From Brachionus manjavacas (taxonomy: Eukaryota; Rotifera; Eurotatoria; Ploima; Brachionidae): a DNA stretch of 64,000 nucleotides. The position numbers and the translations under genes were made by a program. Below the pieces are notes generated by a model. It had not been told where the DNA came from. It ran no database searches and was given only the letters and a program-made list of their open reading frames with translations. This document shows positions 24,601 to 36,678 of this stretch, piece by piece; positions within the stretch are counted from its first letter, which is position 1, and each line of letters begins with the position of its first letter. Location: positions 3,973,501 to 4,037,500 of the forward strand of contig JAHQIY010000007.1 in assembly GCA_019054805.1 (NCBI GenBank). The letters are read 5' to 3'.

Positions 24601-27600
24601 TTTCGTTTCAAATTATCCTCTAAATCTTTCTTCAGTCTTTCGATTTCTTCAATTTGAGCCTGAGAATTTTTCAAATCTGACTCTAATTTTCGCTTGGCTT
24701 TGTCCAAATCAGCACGACCTTTTTTCTCTCTTTCCAAATTGTCCTCGGCCTCGTCCAATGTTTGCTCGAGTTTAGTCTTAACTTTATTCAAATGATTGCA
24801 TTTATCTTCTTCTTGCTGCAATTGTTCCAATGTTTTGGCATTTGTTTCTTCCAAGCGTTTTTTTTCTCTGTTCAATTTTGTAATAGCTTCGTCCTGATGG
24901 GCCATTTCATCTTGTAATTTGTGTATTTGGTTATCTTTTGATTTGTTTTCATTATCTGACTTGTTTAGCTTAGAACGTAGGTCATCGATATCTTTTTTCA
25001 AGTCATTGATATCTTGTTCCAATTTTTTCTTCTTGGAACTTAAATCAGATGAGTTTGACTCTTGTTCACTAATTTTCTCTTCCATTTCTTTAAGTTGGCC
25101 TTCTAAGTCGGCCTTTTGTAAAACTAATTTTTGGATTCTTTCTTCAGCGTTTCCACTGTTATCTCTTTCCGATTGTAATTGAGTGTACAATTCATTTTTT
25201 TCTTTCAACAATTTCAAATTGGTTTCTTCCAATTCTTTTCTTAATTTTTCCTCTTTTTCGAAACTTTCTTTTAACTTATTGAATTCCTCTTCTCTTGCCT
25301 TGAGTTCATCTTCTTGTCTAGCAACGGACAATAATGGTTTGACTTTGGTGTACAATTTCCACCAGGCCCAGTTTCTCAAAGACAAGTAAGCCTTGATATT
25401 CCGCTGCAAAACACTCAGCGCCAATCTTTGATCCAACATAACCTTGTAGGCTTTTTTCATAATATACATACGAATGTGAGCTTGAAGCATGCAAATTATC
25501 TTCGAAATAGCTGTATCTCTTAAGTCTTCAAGATGACCTAAAACTCCCGCTCTAAAGAACACCTTTGTATTACCAAGTCTGAATAAGTCTTCGCCAAGAG
25601 CAATGTCTTTTAGGATCGAACCGGTGGCTTTAATTGCATCCACAAACCCTTTTGGCACAGCATTTGGAGCCAAAATGCTGTAACGCTGTTTGAATTCAGC
25701 ATACATCATTCTGTTTGGAAAGCCCTTTCGGCAAATACGAATACCCTCCAATACACCATTACACTTTAACTGATGCATTACCAAATGTGGATCCAAAACA
25801 CCACCAGTTTTGATTTCGTTTGGTATAATACAACGAACAAAATGAGGATGAGTTTGCTTCAATGTGTTCATCAATTTGTTCAACTGTTCTCTATGACCAG
25901 ACGAAATAGTCTGCATACCACCACCTTTTTTGGCTTTTCCTTTTTCTTCCTCTTGACCCATGTCTTTGTATAATTTAGCCAAAACACCATTTGTCTTGCT
26001 AGTCTTGAACAATGTAGCCACAGTGGTATTGATAGGATCTTTATTCTTTTCTAACCAACCGGTTACACTGTATGAAACAGTACCAGCATAATGATGCAAG
26101 TCAAAATGAGCCTCTGCTTTACCTTTTGAAGGCTTTGGTTTGCCAAAATTTGGATGCTTTCCCAAATGTTGAGCATACAACTTCTCTTGAAAGGTTTTAT
26201 CACTAGCTTTCGGTACAATGCACTCTTCTTCTAAAATTGATAAAATGCCCATAGGCTTTTCAATCAGATCAATACAAGCTTGCAAGTCCATGCCAAAATT
26301 GATCATTTCCCATTGAATGCCCTCTTTTTTGTACTCTTCTTGTTCGAGTACAAACATGTGATGATTGAAAAATTGCTGTAATCTTTCATTAGTGTAATTG
26401 ATGCACAATTGTTCAAAGCCATTGTAATCGAAAATCTCAAAGCCAGCAATATCTAGTACACCGATGAAAAACTGTCTCTTTGTTTTTACATCTAAAGTTT
26501 CATTGACTCTATCTACTAGCCATTGAAAGAGACGCGAGTAAATCGATTTGGACAAAGCTCCGATCGAGTTACACACCTGATCTTTATTTTGACCTTTGTT
26601 CACATATTCATTGCCAACTTTGATTCTTGGTTTCAAAAGACCCTTGATCAAATCAGCTGACTCGACACCCAATAGATGAGCAACTTTTTCACACTCTTCG
26701 GTACCATCTGTTTCAGCTTGTTCCTCTCTTGGTCTTTGCTTCCATTTAGAATTACCCCAGTGCATGATGGCACCAGTAGCTTTAAACAAATCAGTTTTTT
26801 CCTGGGCACTGAAATTCAAAACATCAAAAGCCTCATCTGTGGCTTTCATTTCTTCGGCATCATCTACATTGTCGATGGTCAGCATACCCTGTGCTACGAA
26901 AAAGTATTTCGATGCGTCTGGCTCAACCAGCAAATCCTCTAAAATTTTTTAATTTTTCAATAAAAGACAAGACTAAATTTCAGTGTTTTTCTTTACTTTG
27001 ATATTTTGGATAATTAGGATCCAACAATTGATAGAAAATGTGATAGTTTCTTTCAGCAGGCTGTTGAAAAGTAACTCTTGATTTTTCAAGCAAGTACGAC
27101 TCAATGTCAGCACCAGCAATTTTTCCAGTTGGTCCAAAGTGGATTCGAATAAATTTACCCTTTAATTTTTTTCAGTTTTAAATTTTTTAATTTAAATTTA
27201 AAATTCAGAAATCCTACAAAACGAGATGAGTTGTTGTTACGAGTTGTTTTGGCATTACCATAGGCTTCGAGCACTGGATTTGCCGAGACAATTTGGTCTT
27301 CTAAATTAGCTTCTTTTTTCTAAAAAAAACACTCAACTAAAGCTACAATTGAAAAGTCTATAAATTATTACGCCTTCATCTTTCTTGGCAGCAGAACCAG
27401 TGCAGGCCACAAAAGCAAAGTATTGAATGACCTTTTTGGTGTTTTCAGTTTTACCAGCACCAGACTCACCACTATTATTTTAATTATATCGTTGAGAAAT
27501 GAAATCTTAAATTTTTTTATTAAAATTACGTAATCAACATAGATTGATTTTCACGGTCTCTCAACATATTGGCATAAGCATTGTCAGCAATCGAGTACAA

Positions 27601-28123
27601 ATGTGGTGGTACTTCGTTTTTCTTTTTTCCTCGATACAGGTCAACCATTTTCATGGTGTAAACAGGCAAACGCTTGTATGGATTAATAGCTACACAAAAC
27701 AAGCCAGAATAAGTCTGAAATTAAAATTAAAATTAAATTTTTGTCAAATTTAAGCTTTAAAACTAAAAAGATTACATAGATAAGCCAGCTGGTGTAACGA
27801 GTTCTCAAGTTATGCAAGATAGAAGCATCATTCAAATAAGTCAAATCGGCCATGTCTTCACATTTCTCAAATTTTGGTGGATTCATCTGCTGCAAATCAT
27901 CTTTTTTGACAGTAGCAGTCTCGCCCTTGCCAGTCTTGACCGTCACCTGGTCGCCTTTCTCACTTTGCACTTCACATGCAATAAAACCTTCAGCTTTATC
28001 TGATAGCCAGAAATTTTTTTTGCCATCAAATTGCTTTGCCTGAGCCTTGATTTTTTCCGCTTGTGGAACAACCAGATATTTCAGCGACTCGACTATTTCC
28101 GGATCATTTAAATTAGCTAACAT
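21634..28123 (-). CDS. Mhc: Muscle (class II) myosin heavy chain
   Basis: Eleven exons (minus): 27776-28123, 27530-27714, 27372-27471, 27218-27319, 26997-27159, 24202-26938, 24068-24146, 22349-23941, 22160-22294, 21755-22111, 21634-21696; 1953 residues, a full-length sarcomeric or smooth-type heavy chain. The motor shows the P-loop GESGAGKT, switch I NNNSSRFGKF, switch [10 protein letters not shown], the actin-binding and SH-helix region ([16 protein letters not shown]), and a light-chain-binding neck, followed by about 1100 residues of heptad coiled coil with no Pro. A short non-helical tailpiece ([14 protein letters not shown]) ends the protein. Each exon lies at a normal place and no mutually exclusive duplicate exons are visible, unlike the Mhc genes of flies. 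Together with light chains it forms thick filaments. Confidence 0.97.
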
Positions 28124-28974
28124 TTTTCTCTCCCTTAATTTTTAAGATCTAAAATTCAATTAAATTATTTAAATTAAATCTTCATTTTCTTAAAGATTGA
28201 AACAAAAAAATTTGTATTTTTGCTGATGAAAAAAAAATGATTTTATATCTATACTAAAAATTAACTTATTTATAAGCTTGCTCTAGAATACTACTATCGT
28301 CTTTTTTTACCAAAAATGGTTATTTCTCTTCTAATAGACCATTTTTTCCTAGATTTGAGAGAAATATGCTTCGAGTCTATATCAAATAACAGCATACAAT
28401 AGATTCTTAATCAAGATAACCAATCGTTGTTCTCTGGAATCGTTTGCACTCGTCTATTTGTATTTTACAAGGAAAACTGCTTTGTTATTCTTAATCAAAC
28501 AATGATTAAACTTTTTTCTGGCGCTTTTTAGATTACTTTATTCTCAGATTATCCTCATATTGCTCATAAACTAAATATTGTTTATTTGTTTTGTTAATTT
28601 GTTAAAGCGAATATAATTGTTAAAATCATACTCTTGCTCTCAAACTTGTAAATAACAATATGTTTTTGAATAGATCGAAAAAATCTAGATTTGAGTTTTA
28701 ATTGCTAATTTAATTTGGCTCAAAAACCTAGGATATCTTATTCAATTTTTTAATTACAATATTAACCTTTTAATAACTTTTGATATGAATCTGGAAGATA
28801 TATAAAAAATCAAGTTGTTTTATTACACAATTAAAAATCAAAATCAAGCTTTGTTTTATCAATTTTTCAAGTAATGAATATTTTTAAACAAACGCTTTTT
28901 TTCTATTTAAAAATTTAAATAAAAATATATTTGAAAAATAAAATATAATAAATTTTAATAAAACAAACAGAATA

Positions 28975-29230
28975 TGATATGAAATAAAAAGTGAACACAT
29001 TTTAAATATTAAAAATTGTTAAAGCTTATATAAAATTCTTTAAAAAATGAAAATTGAATTAACTATGTTTTTTAAGTATGTTGAAGTCGGGTGTTTTTTT
29101 TTTTACCTTGGTCAAATTTATTCATTTTTAAGACATGTCATTAGAACTGAACATTATTCTATTCTAAAACCAGTGCTCATTTTTTAGTGACATGTCATTA
29201 TTTGATTTAGTAACATGTCACTATTTATTA
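28975..29230 (-). repeat. Dispersed repeat, inverted copy of 58690-58935
   Basis: The reverse complement of this segment aligns with 58690-58935 over about 240 bp: TAGTGACATGTTACT, AAATCAAATAATGACAT, a block around ACTGGTTTTA, AATAAATTTGACC, and a long shared AAAGAATTTTATATAAGCTT block ending at GTTCACTTTTTATT. The repeated ACATGTCA motif is a feature of the family. It has no coding potential and is probably a fragment of a transposable element. Confidence 0.75.
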
Positions 29231-29865
29231 AAATTAAAAAATCTAAACATGTTTTACAGAAGGCTTATATTGGTCAGATTTATAATGATTTTGCACAATA
29301 CATTTTTTCACAATTAATAAATTTCCTTGAAAAATTTAAAAAAAATATTTTTAGTATATATATAAATTAAGTAGGACTGATATTTTGTTTTTAAAAACAA
29401 CTTCTATTTTTATTATTTTTTCTAATTTTGAAAAAAACACAAAATTTTGGTAATGCTTCAAACGAAAGCTTTTGTCATTGGGAAGGTCTCCGGGTTTAGG
29501 ACGAAAATTACTATATTAAAAAACGATCTAAATAATAAGTAGAAATAAATAATATTCAAATATACATGTAAATTATAATGTAAAAAAAAATTGACAAATA
29601 ATTGAATAATTGATCATTTTTTTTACTATAGTAAAGAATTAAACATTAATTTTTTTATTAAATAATTAAATATTCTCAACAAAAAAATCAAGTTTTTAAT
29701 ACTTTAATAAGTGTTTTTTTCTTGTAGTATTAGGAAGTCAAAAAAATCTATTATCTTTTATTCTTTAATACTTCATTATATTTTTATGTGTCAAAAGACA
29801 AGTGAGTATAAAAAATCTGAATAATTTCAAGTTTGCATTGTTTAGATTAATTTTTAATTATTAAA

Positions 29866-29917
29866 AGCATTTTAAAATAAAATTTATTGTTAGCATTTTA
29901 AAATAAAATTTATTGTT
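29866..29917. repeat. 26-bp perfect tandem duplication
   Basis: The 26-bp unit starting AGCATTTTAAAATAAAATTT occurs twice head to tail with no mismatch. Local slippage or duplication; no evident function. Confidence 0.9.
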
Positions 29918-30897
29918 AAGATCAATAAACATTTATTAACTGTCTGTAAAAGTTAAATTTATTGGAGCAATTGTTTTAAAATCTTTAAATATAAAGAGAT
30001 TTTAAGTATGCTGGAAAATCAATTAAAAATCAATTTCCTTGTTAAAAGTAGTCGGTAATTTTTTTAAAAGCATACTAAGAAAAACATAGACAAAATTTTA
30101 AAGTTGTTTTAAGATTAATAAGTTTTTTAGCAAAAATCATTTCAGTCTAGTAAAGAGTAAACATAAAATTCAAGTATCTGATAAATCAGAAATATTTAGG
30201 AAAGTTTTGTAAAATATCTGGATTGTTTAAATAGATAAGCAGAAAATTTTTTAAATATTTGAGTAAAGCCAAAAATATATAATCGCTTCTGAACACATGA
30301 AGTGATAAGCTTTGTGGAACGCGCTATCATATTTACTTTATTGATGTAAAAATGAATTAAAGAAACGTTATTGAAAAAATAGATTTAATAAATTTTTTCT
30401 AAATAAAGCTTTTTATTCATTTGTATTTCCATTATTTTATTTTTATTATAAAAGCATAACTTATACAACTTATTTGTTAATAAAAATATCTTCTATGTTT
30501 TCTTTTGTCTGTACTAAAATTAAATTCTAAAAATCCAAAAATAAAAATAAAAATTTTTAGCATGAATCGAAAATTAAAAATTAATCCTTCATTTATATTC
30601 GAGATATTTTAGTGGGCTCATTTAGTTTTGTGAAAGATAAATACAAAAAATCTAAAAATTATTTGATCACATTTGATTAATTAAGTTTTTAAAATATTTC
30701 CCTTGATTTTTATTAAAATAGATTCTATTTTATTTAAAAAAAAATATAGAGCACAAAATGAATAATAATTATTGAATTTAAAAAAAAAAAAAAACATTTC
30801 AAATTAAAATTAGATATTTCATTCAATCTTTTAAAAAAAAACTTAAACTTGGCCTTATTTATTAAATTTTATTTTTTAAATTTTTTTTTTGTTTTTT

Positions 30898-30960
30898 TAC
30901 ATCGCCTCCAAGGCGTTCATTGAAATAAAAAATAATAATAATAAAAATATTATTATGATT
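30898..30960 (+). mobile_element. Probable non-LTR retroelement 3' tail (stem-loop plus AAT microsatellite)
   Basis: A GC-rich perfect hairpin CGCCTCCAAGGCG is followed by AT-rich sequence and an (AAT)n run. This is the layout of the 3' UTR end of many non-LTR elements. It is isolated and no body is identifiable upstream. Compare the tails at 53696-53790 and 58455-58530. Confidence 0.4.
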
Positions 30961-31774
30961 CTTCATTCTCTCAATCAATTCGAACAGTAAGACTTTTAGC
31001 GCCCTGATTATATTTCGAGCGTTAGTTGATTTAATTCAAAATGCAATAATCTGAAGAAAAATTATCCAAATGGCCAAGTTTTCCAGTTTTACCTCTGCTT
31101 CTATGATTATAATTTATTTATTTTAAATTAGAAATGAACCTGGGAAGTTTGAAACTGAGCTTAATCCTACGTTTTTGCCAAATGATAAAATTTTTATTTT
31201 TCAAAAAGACAACTTGTTTAGTTTGGCAGTCTGAGATTTAAACAAATTTTTTATTTGATATTACCCGAGTTGAATTGAAGTCAAAAAAGTACTAGTTTAA
31301 TGAATTTATTAAAGCTCTTTCAGTGTGCTAAAATGCCACAAATTTTCCTTATTAATTTACGGCCACTTTGGTTAAATTTTAAAATTGACTTCAAATCGAA
31401 TTCGAATTATGACTAGTTATTACTTTTCCATCATTTTCTAAATTGGCCTGGATGAAAAAATTCTTATAGTCTAAGTAGGACTTGAATTAAAAGAATTAGA
31501 ATTTTAAACAAGTCTGATAATTATTTCCCAAAATTTTAGACAATAATCAAAATGACAATAAACAAATTTTTGTCTTAAGAGAATAGACCGACTATTGATA
31601 GAAGCGGTACCTAAAATTAAGTTTTTTTCAATTTTTATTTATAAGCCTTTTTTAATCATTAATTTATTTTTTAATTTTTTGCTTTGCTTAACTTTTTGTT
31701 ACAAACTTCACTGCCGCTTTTTTTTTTAAATGTAAATAAATTTAAAAAGACATATTGCAATAGGGTTATATTAC

Positions 31775-32540
31775 TTTTGTTTATTTATCTATTTGTTTTC
31801 TGTACCGAGCTAGAGCTCCTTCAGAATTAATTATAAAAAAAAATAAAAATAAAAATATAGTCAATAAAATAAGATAAATCAAAATAAAGTAAATAAGCTA
31901 AAAAAAAATATTAATAAAGTTTAAAGACATATATTGAAATAGTTTGTTATATGTGAAAGATGGTTTCCATAGTTGAAGCTTCATGTAAAAAAGAGGAAAT
32001 AGTTAGGTAGCAATTACACAATTGAGTTGCTTATTCAATGTATCTTGATTCGAAACCTTGTTTGTATTCCTCCCCTAGTCTGACAATCAATGGAATAGAA
32101 TGACTCAGACCTGTCCCAACATATTTCTCACTTAACTCAAAAAGCTGATTCGAGACTGTTAGTAATTTAAGTTTATTAAAAGCCTCATGATAAACCTTGT
32201 TGGAGGGAGTATCATATTTTAACTTAAGGATAGATATTATTATGTATTAGAATTTAAGTCCCATGGACAAATAAATAAAAAAAGTATAAAAAAGTTATTA
32301 TAAAAAATTGAATAAGATAAAAATTCTATTGGAGTCGTTCAATTATTAACTATTCAAACCACCAAACCAATTTAAAAACATCTATTTTTATGGTAACGAA
32401 TAGATATGACTGCTGTATTCTGAATTGTTTGTAGTTTTTTGATATTATTTTCTGAAAATGAATTCAAGCAAGGAAAAGTACAATTGTCTACAATTGATCC
32501 GACTAAAGATTTAAATAAAATCCTAGTGTATTTTGATTAA
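31775..32540 (-). mobile_element. Decayed 5'-truncated LINE (non-LTR retrotransposon) with intact 3' end
   Basis: Read on the minus strand, 32533-32372 translates as the end of a LINE reverse transcriptase region (ILFKSLVGSIVDN ... IKKLQTIQNTAV), the usual LYKSLxxSxxxY ... LqxiQNxA pattern. After several stops, 32227-32031 in the same frame gives the C-terminal domain (SNQLFELSEKYVG ... GEEYKQGFESRYIE-stop). A 3' UTR of about 250 bp follows and ends in the stem-loop GAGCTCTAGCTC, then CGGTACAGAAAAC and an (AAATA)n tail. Two further tails of the same family lie at 45523-45640 and 59577-59770, all in the same orientation. The copy is non-functional. Confidence 0.8.
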
Positions 32541-33224
32541 GACATTACTTAATTTCTAAGTAGCTACCGAAATAAAATGTGTCTTTAAATTAGAAAATTT
32601 AAGTTGAATCTTACTTTATAATTGAATTAATCTGGCTTATATGTATAATACTTAAAAAATAAATCAATATAGGTTTTAAAATTTAAATTTCCCAGGATAT
32701 CCCTAAGTTATTATTAATCGATATCATAATTAATTTTAAGTAATTAAATTAGTAATAGAAGATAGAAGGAAAAATATACAGACAGATAAATCTCATAACC
32801 TCGAATAAAGACAGCAGTTTTCCATCTAAGATTAAATTTTTAACCTATGTAGAATTTTTGAAGCGCAAATATCAAAAAAGCTTATCTTTAAATGGTTTAT
32901 TGACAATTACACTCATTAAAGGAACATTACTTTAATTAACGAATAAACACGATTACACGATAATTAATTATTCTCATATAGGACCATTCTAAACTGCAAT
33001 TAATCTTTACAGGTATAAATTAAAAAATTACAAAAAAAACTCTCATTCGAAAAAGATTGATTGCAATTGCGCAATAGATTACCAACACAGGATTCAGTCC
33101 ATTCAAAGACAATTAAAACCCATACAGTCTTATTATCTAATCGGTTTAAAGATTACCCAAGTTTTACAGTGAGAATCCCAATATAGTGGTTTATATAGAT
33201 AAAATTGTTCTTATTATTCCAAGA

Positions 33225-33791
33225 ATGAACATTTTACAAAAAGTTTTGAACAAGAAATCATCAATCAAGCCACCTGTCAGGATCGGAAGTAATCGTATAA
33301 ATGTGTCTGTTGACAAGAATTCTACATGTAAGCAATTCCTGATCAATTGTTTGAAGAAATGTAAAATAAACGTTATCAATTCACCAAATGGATACAATTT
33401 ATTTCTCAAGTATGGACAAAATGAAAAATTGGTTCTGTATGAATCAAACCTCTACTCACTTCTATCTCACTTAGTTGAAAGTGAAACTGATTATGAATTG
33501 CTAATTAGAAGATGTCAAAAGATAAAGATTAATAGAGTCAAAAAAATCAGAAATTTGAAATTGAGAAGAGCAAAAAAATATGATATTACCTTCCGAAGCG
33601 CCACCCACCATTATGAAGATATTGATGTTCAGTTGCCCAAGACTCAGTTGAACATTACTAGAACAATTTCTAACCCCACCATAAATAAGTTATGGCCAAA
33701 ATCAATTATTTATAATATGAAAGCCATTCGCAGAATTAGAGAGAAAATAAAATCAAAAACTATAGATTTTGATCAAGAAGTTTTTGTTTAA
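33225..33791 (+). CDS. Small RA (Ras-association)-like domain protein
   Basis: Single-exon frame of 188 residues from MNILQKVLNKK. Residues about 15-100 look like a ubiquitin-fold RA domain: RINVSVDKNSTCKQFLINCL (beta, then TC before the first helix), NGYNLFLKYGQNEKLVLYES (the YxLxExxxxERxL region) and DYELLIRRCQK at the end. This pattern is seen in RASSF proteins, especially the N-terminal RA of RASSF7-10. The second half is basic (KIRNLKLRRAKKYD) without a recognised domain, and no SARAH or leucine-zipper region follows. Domain call is by pattern only. If right, it may bind a small GTPase. TATA-like sequence lies about 30 bp upstream of the ATG. Confidence 0.6.
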   Translation: MNILQKVLNKKSSIKPPVRIGSNRINVSVDKNSTCKQFLINCLKKCKINVINSPNGYNLFLKYGQNEKLVLYESNLYSLLSHLVESETDYELLIRRCQKIKINRVKKIRNLKLRRAKKYDITFRSATHHYEDIDVQLPKTQLNITRTISNPTINKLWPKSIIYNMKAIRRIREKIKSKTIDFDQEVFV

Positions 33792-34708
33792 ATTGAAAAT
33801 TGATGAATTTTACACTTTTTTCCGCTTTTTTATTTTTTTACATATTTAAAATAAATTTTTACTAAAAAATGTATTACTTAAAACCAACTTTCAAATTACA
33901 TTAAATACTTGACCAAATATTATTTTTAATAATAGAACAAAAATTAGAAGACCAACTTATTTTATTAAGAATTTTAATTATAACACTAAATATTGAAAAT
34001 GCATCTCATTTTTTTTTTAATTTTTGGCTATGAATGTATATCTTTCGCTTAAATTTTATTTTCAGGACACTATCGTTGCTTTTAAAGAAGAAATTGTGAG
34101 GAAAAAAAATATTCAACATATGCTGAAACCCAAATCACGTTTTAATCTAGAAAAAATTTGAATTAGTTATTAAGTTAATAAAATTTTTAATTAAAAATTT
34201 ATTACTTTATAAAACTTTCTTAATATTAAATCTCAATGAAAAATTAATTTATAAATTTCCTTTTTTATAAATATTATACAGAAACGAATATTTGTTTGTG
34301 CGTACACATTTTCAATGTGAGCTCTTTCTTTTAAATAAAATTATCAAAATTCGTAATTCTGAATTTTTATTGACTTATTCTTATATTGTTTCTCTTTTTT
34401 TTTCAATTTTCATTTAATTTTATCCTTCGAATTCTTTTTAATTAATTGGAAATTTAAAAAAAAACAAAGAAAAATAAAACTTTGATAACAGTTTGTTTTA
34501 TTGTCTTCAAAAATTTTGATACATGAAAGTAGATTGAAAAATATTTTTTCAATAAAATGATATTTAGTCTTTTAAAATAATATTTTTTTAGTGAATTACA
34601 TTACTTCTAGAGATAAAAACAAGCTGATCTTCCAATTGTTGGTGCTTTAAATTGTTTTTCAGTTTTATTTGATTAAAAAAAATAATTACAGTACAATTTC
34701 TTTAAAAT
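33792..34708. other. AT-rich region between convergent genes
   Basis: About 0.9 kb between the RA-like gene and the 3' end of STEEP1. No frame, repeat family or RNA recognised; an AATAAA about 57 nt past the RA-like stop could serve as its polyadenylation signal. Confidence 0.55.
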
Positions 34709-35416
34709 TTATTTATCAATTAAAGTTCCTCTTGTATTTGCTTTTTTAGCCTCATACTCTTTTCTTGTAGCTTCTTCCATCATTTTTCTTTTGTTCATGC
34801 CTTTTCTTTCCAATTGTATTTCAATTATACGAGCATTTTCAGTGTAACAATTTTCAGCTTCTCTCTTAAAAGTAGAATTTAAAGTAAAAATTAAAATTTA
34901 AGCTTTAATAAAAAGACTTACAGCCTCAATGTCTTCATCGTCTTCTTCGACAGTGGAAACGATTACATTTGTTGCTTTACCATTGTCTTCTCGACGAATA
35001 TTTTTTATAACCTTATTAGGTTCGAGTGTAATATGATCATAAACATTTGAACTGGAAGACTCTTTGGTCAACGAATTTGCCAAGATAAACTTTGGTACAT
35101 TATTTAGATTCTCAAATTGATAGTAAATTGGTAATCCGCATTTTATGCATTTTTTTCTGTATTGCTTTTCGACGCCTTTTTCACGTCTTATATAAACTGT
35201 ATTATCGTCCTGTGCAGTCAGTTTGTGAGCATGTCTAGTATTGTCAATTACTCTTGCTTTATCAACTGGCCTTAATGGTAGCTTTTCAATTGATGTATCA
35301 ATAACAAGTGCTAATTGACCACAAAGACAATAATATATATACAAAGGTGTCTCTTGTGTTTCTTCTTTCTCTTCTTCTTTGGAAAAAATTCTCTCAATTT
35401 GGATACCTGATGACAT
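34709..35416 (-). CDS. STEEP1: STEEP1 / CXorf56 family protein
   Basis: Exons (minus): 34922-35416 and 34709-34864; 216 residues against 222 in human. Start chosen at [11 protein letters not shown]. Conserved blocks: [17 protein letters not shown] (CLCG), [42 protein letters not shown] (second Cys pair of a probable zinc site), [18 protein letters not shown], and a C-terminal helical region [20 protein letters not shown] ending RGTLIDK. In mammals STEEP promotes STING exit from the ER; older annotation links the family to RNA or splicing complexes. The rotifer-type role is not known. Confidence 0.95.
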
Positions 35417-36678
35417 CTTTATTTCTTTTTCTTTTTTAATTCTAAATTTTATTTTATAATAATAAATTATTTCAAAATTTGAAGAAATAAATTCGGCTGA
35501 CAATTTTATATTAACTTTTTTATGTGTTAAAATTATTTTTTTAAAAATTCAAATTTATGTGTTAAAAAATCGAGCGGAACGGACTAAATAGACTTTTTTA
35601 ATTAAACAACCATAAATTTCATGTTTAAAATGGAATAAGTTTTTGTTTATTTCATTTAAAAAATAATTTAGGCAAATTTTTGGCCAAATTTAAAAAAATA
35701 AATAAGTCTGATATCCAGATAATTGAACCTATTGATCACATTGTGGATTTTTGCTCACTCAATGGACGATTGAATTAAAAAAACAATTTAACAAAATTTC
35801 AATATTGTGTTTCTCATATTATGAATAAAAATGTTCTTAATTATTTTTAAAATAAAAATAAAACGTTAAATTTAGAGCGTTTTTTTTTGCCTTTTTTGTA
35901 ATGTAATTAGCATTCATAGGCTTTGAAGAATTTTTAGATCAATCTTTGATGGTAAATCAATAATAAAGCTCAATTTAATTTTGATTATGTAATTTTAAGT
36001 TAAAAAGTCTTTTTTAACAGATGTTTGCTAATTTTTAAAAATATTTAAAAGGTTATATGGTGTTAATTAGATCTAAAAGTTGAGCTAAAAAATTTATACT
36101 AGTTTATTTAAGTGTTTAAAAAAAAATGTTTAAATTTATAATAAAAATAATTACAGTAAAAATAATAAAAAAATTTTAATTAAAATTAATCTAAAAACTT
36201 AAATAAAATTTTCATTTATGATTATTCTCATTTCGTTTTATTATTTTCATTAGTAGACTATACAAATATTAAAAAAATTGGAGAAATAACTAGCGTGCGG
36301 TGCAATTTATAGATAGGTGATAGAATACGGTATCATATTTTTTTCTTTTTATTTTTCGCCTTTCAAGAGTTGCTTTTGAAATAAGTAATTCTTGTTGTTT
36401 TTTTTTAAATTAATTCATTTAATTATTTAGTTTAAAAAAACAGTTATTTATGAATAAATAAATCAGATATCTCTGTAAAAAATAAATCTAAAAATTTTCT
36501 AATTTAATTTCATCAAACTTTATTTAAAAATTTATTCATTATAAAATAGTGCTTGAAAAAATTTGTTCATTAAAGGTAATTGGATTTGACATTTAGCACT
36601 GTACATTAGGAAAATTAGGATTAAATACATTTTTTTCAACAATTTTAAAAAGATTACAAAAATAAAAAAATACGGTTA
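35417..36678. other. AT-rich intergenic region, no gene seen
   Basis: About 1.26 kb upstream of STEEP1 and downstream of the cyclin gene. All frames are closed. A GC-richer patch near 36293-36340 has no recognised structure. Confidence 0.55.

Larger units (their letters stand above)
28124..33224. other. 5.1-kb gene-poor AT-rich region with retroelement debris
   Basis: Between the 5' ends of the myosin gene and the RA-like gene. It holds the myosin promoter just right of 28123, a dispersed repeat (28975-29230), a 26-bp tandem duplication (29866-29917), a stem-loop plus AAT tail (about 30898-30960) and a decayed LINE (31775-32540). A 35-codon open stretch at about 31130-31234 follows an acceptor-like AG but has no partner exon. 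Nothing else recognised. Confidence 0.6.

Noticed and set aside
31130-31234. 35-codon stretch RNEPGKFETELNPTFLPN after an acceptor-like AG
   Set aside because: No partner exon, start codon or known domain within reach; could be an isolated relic, too weak to call.
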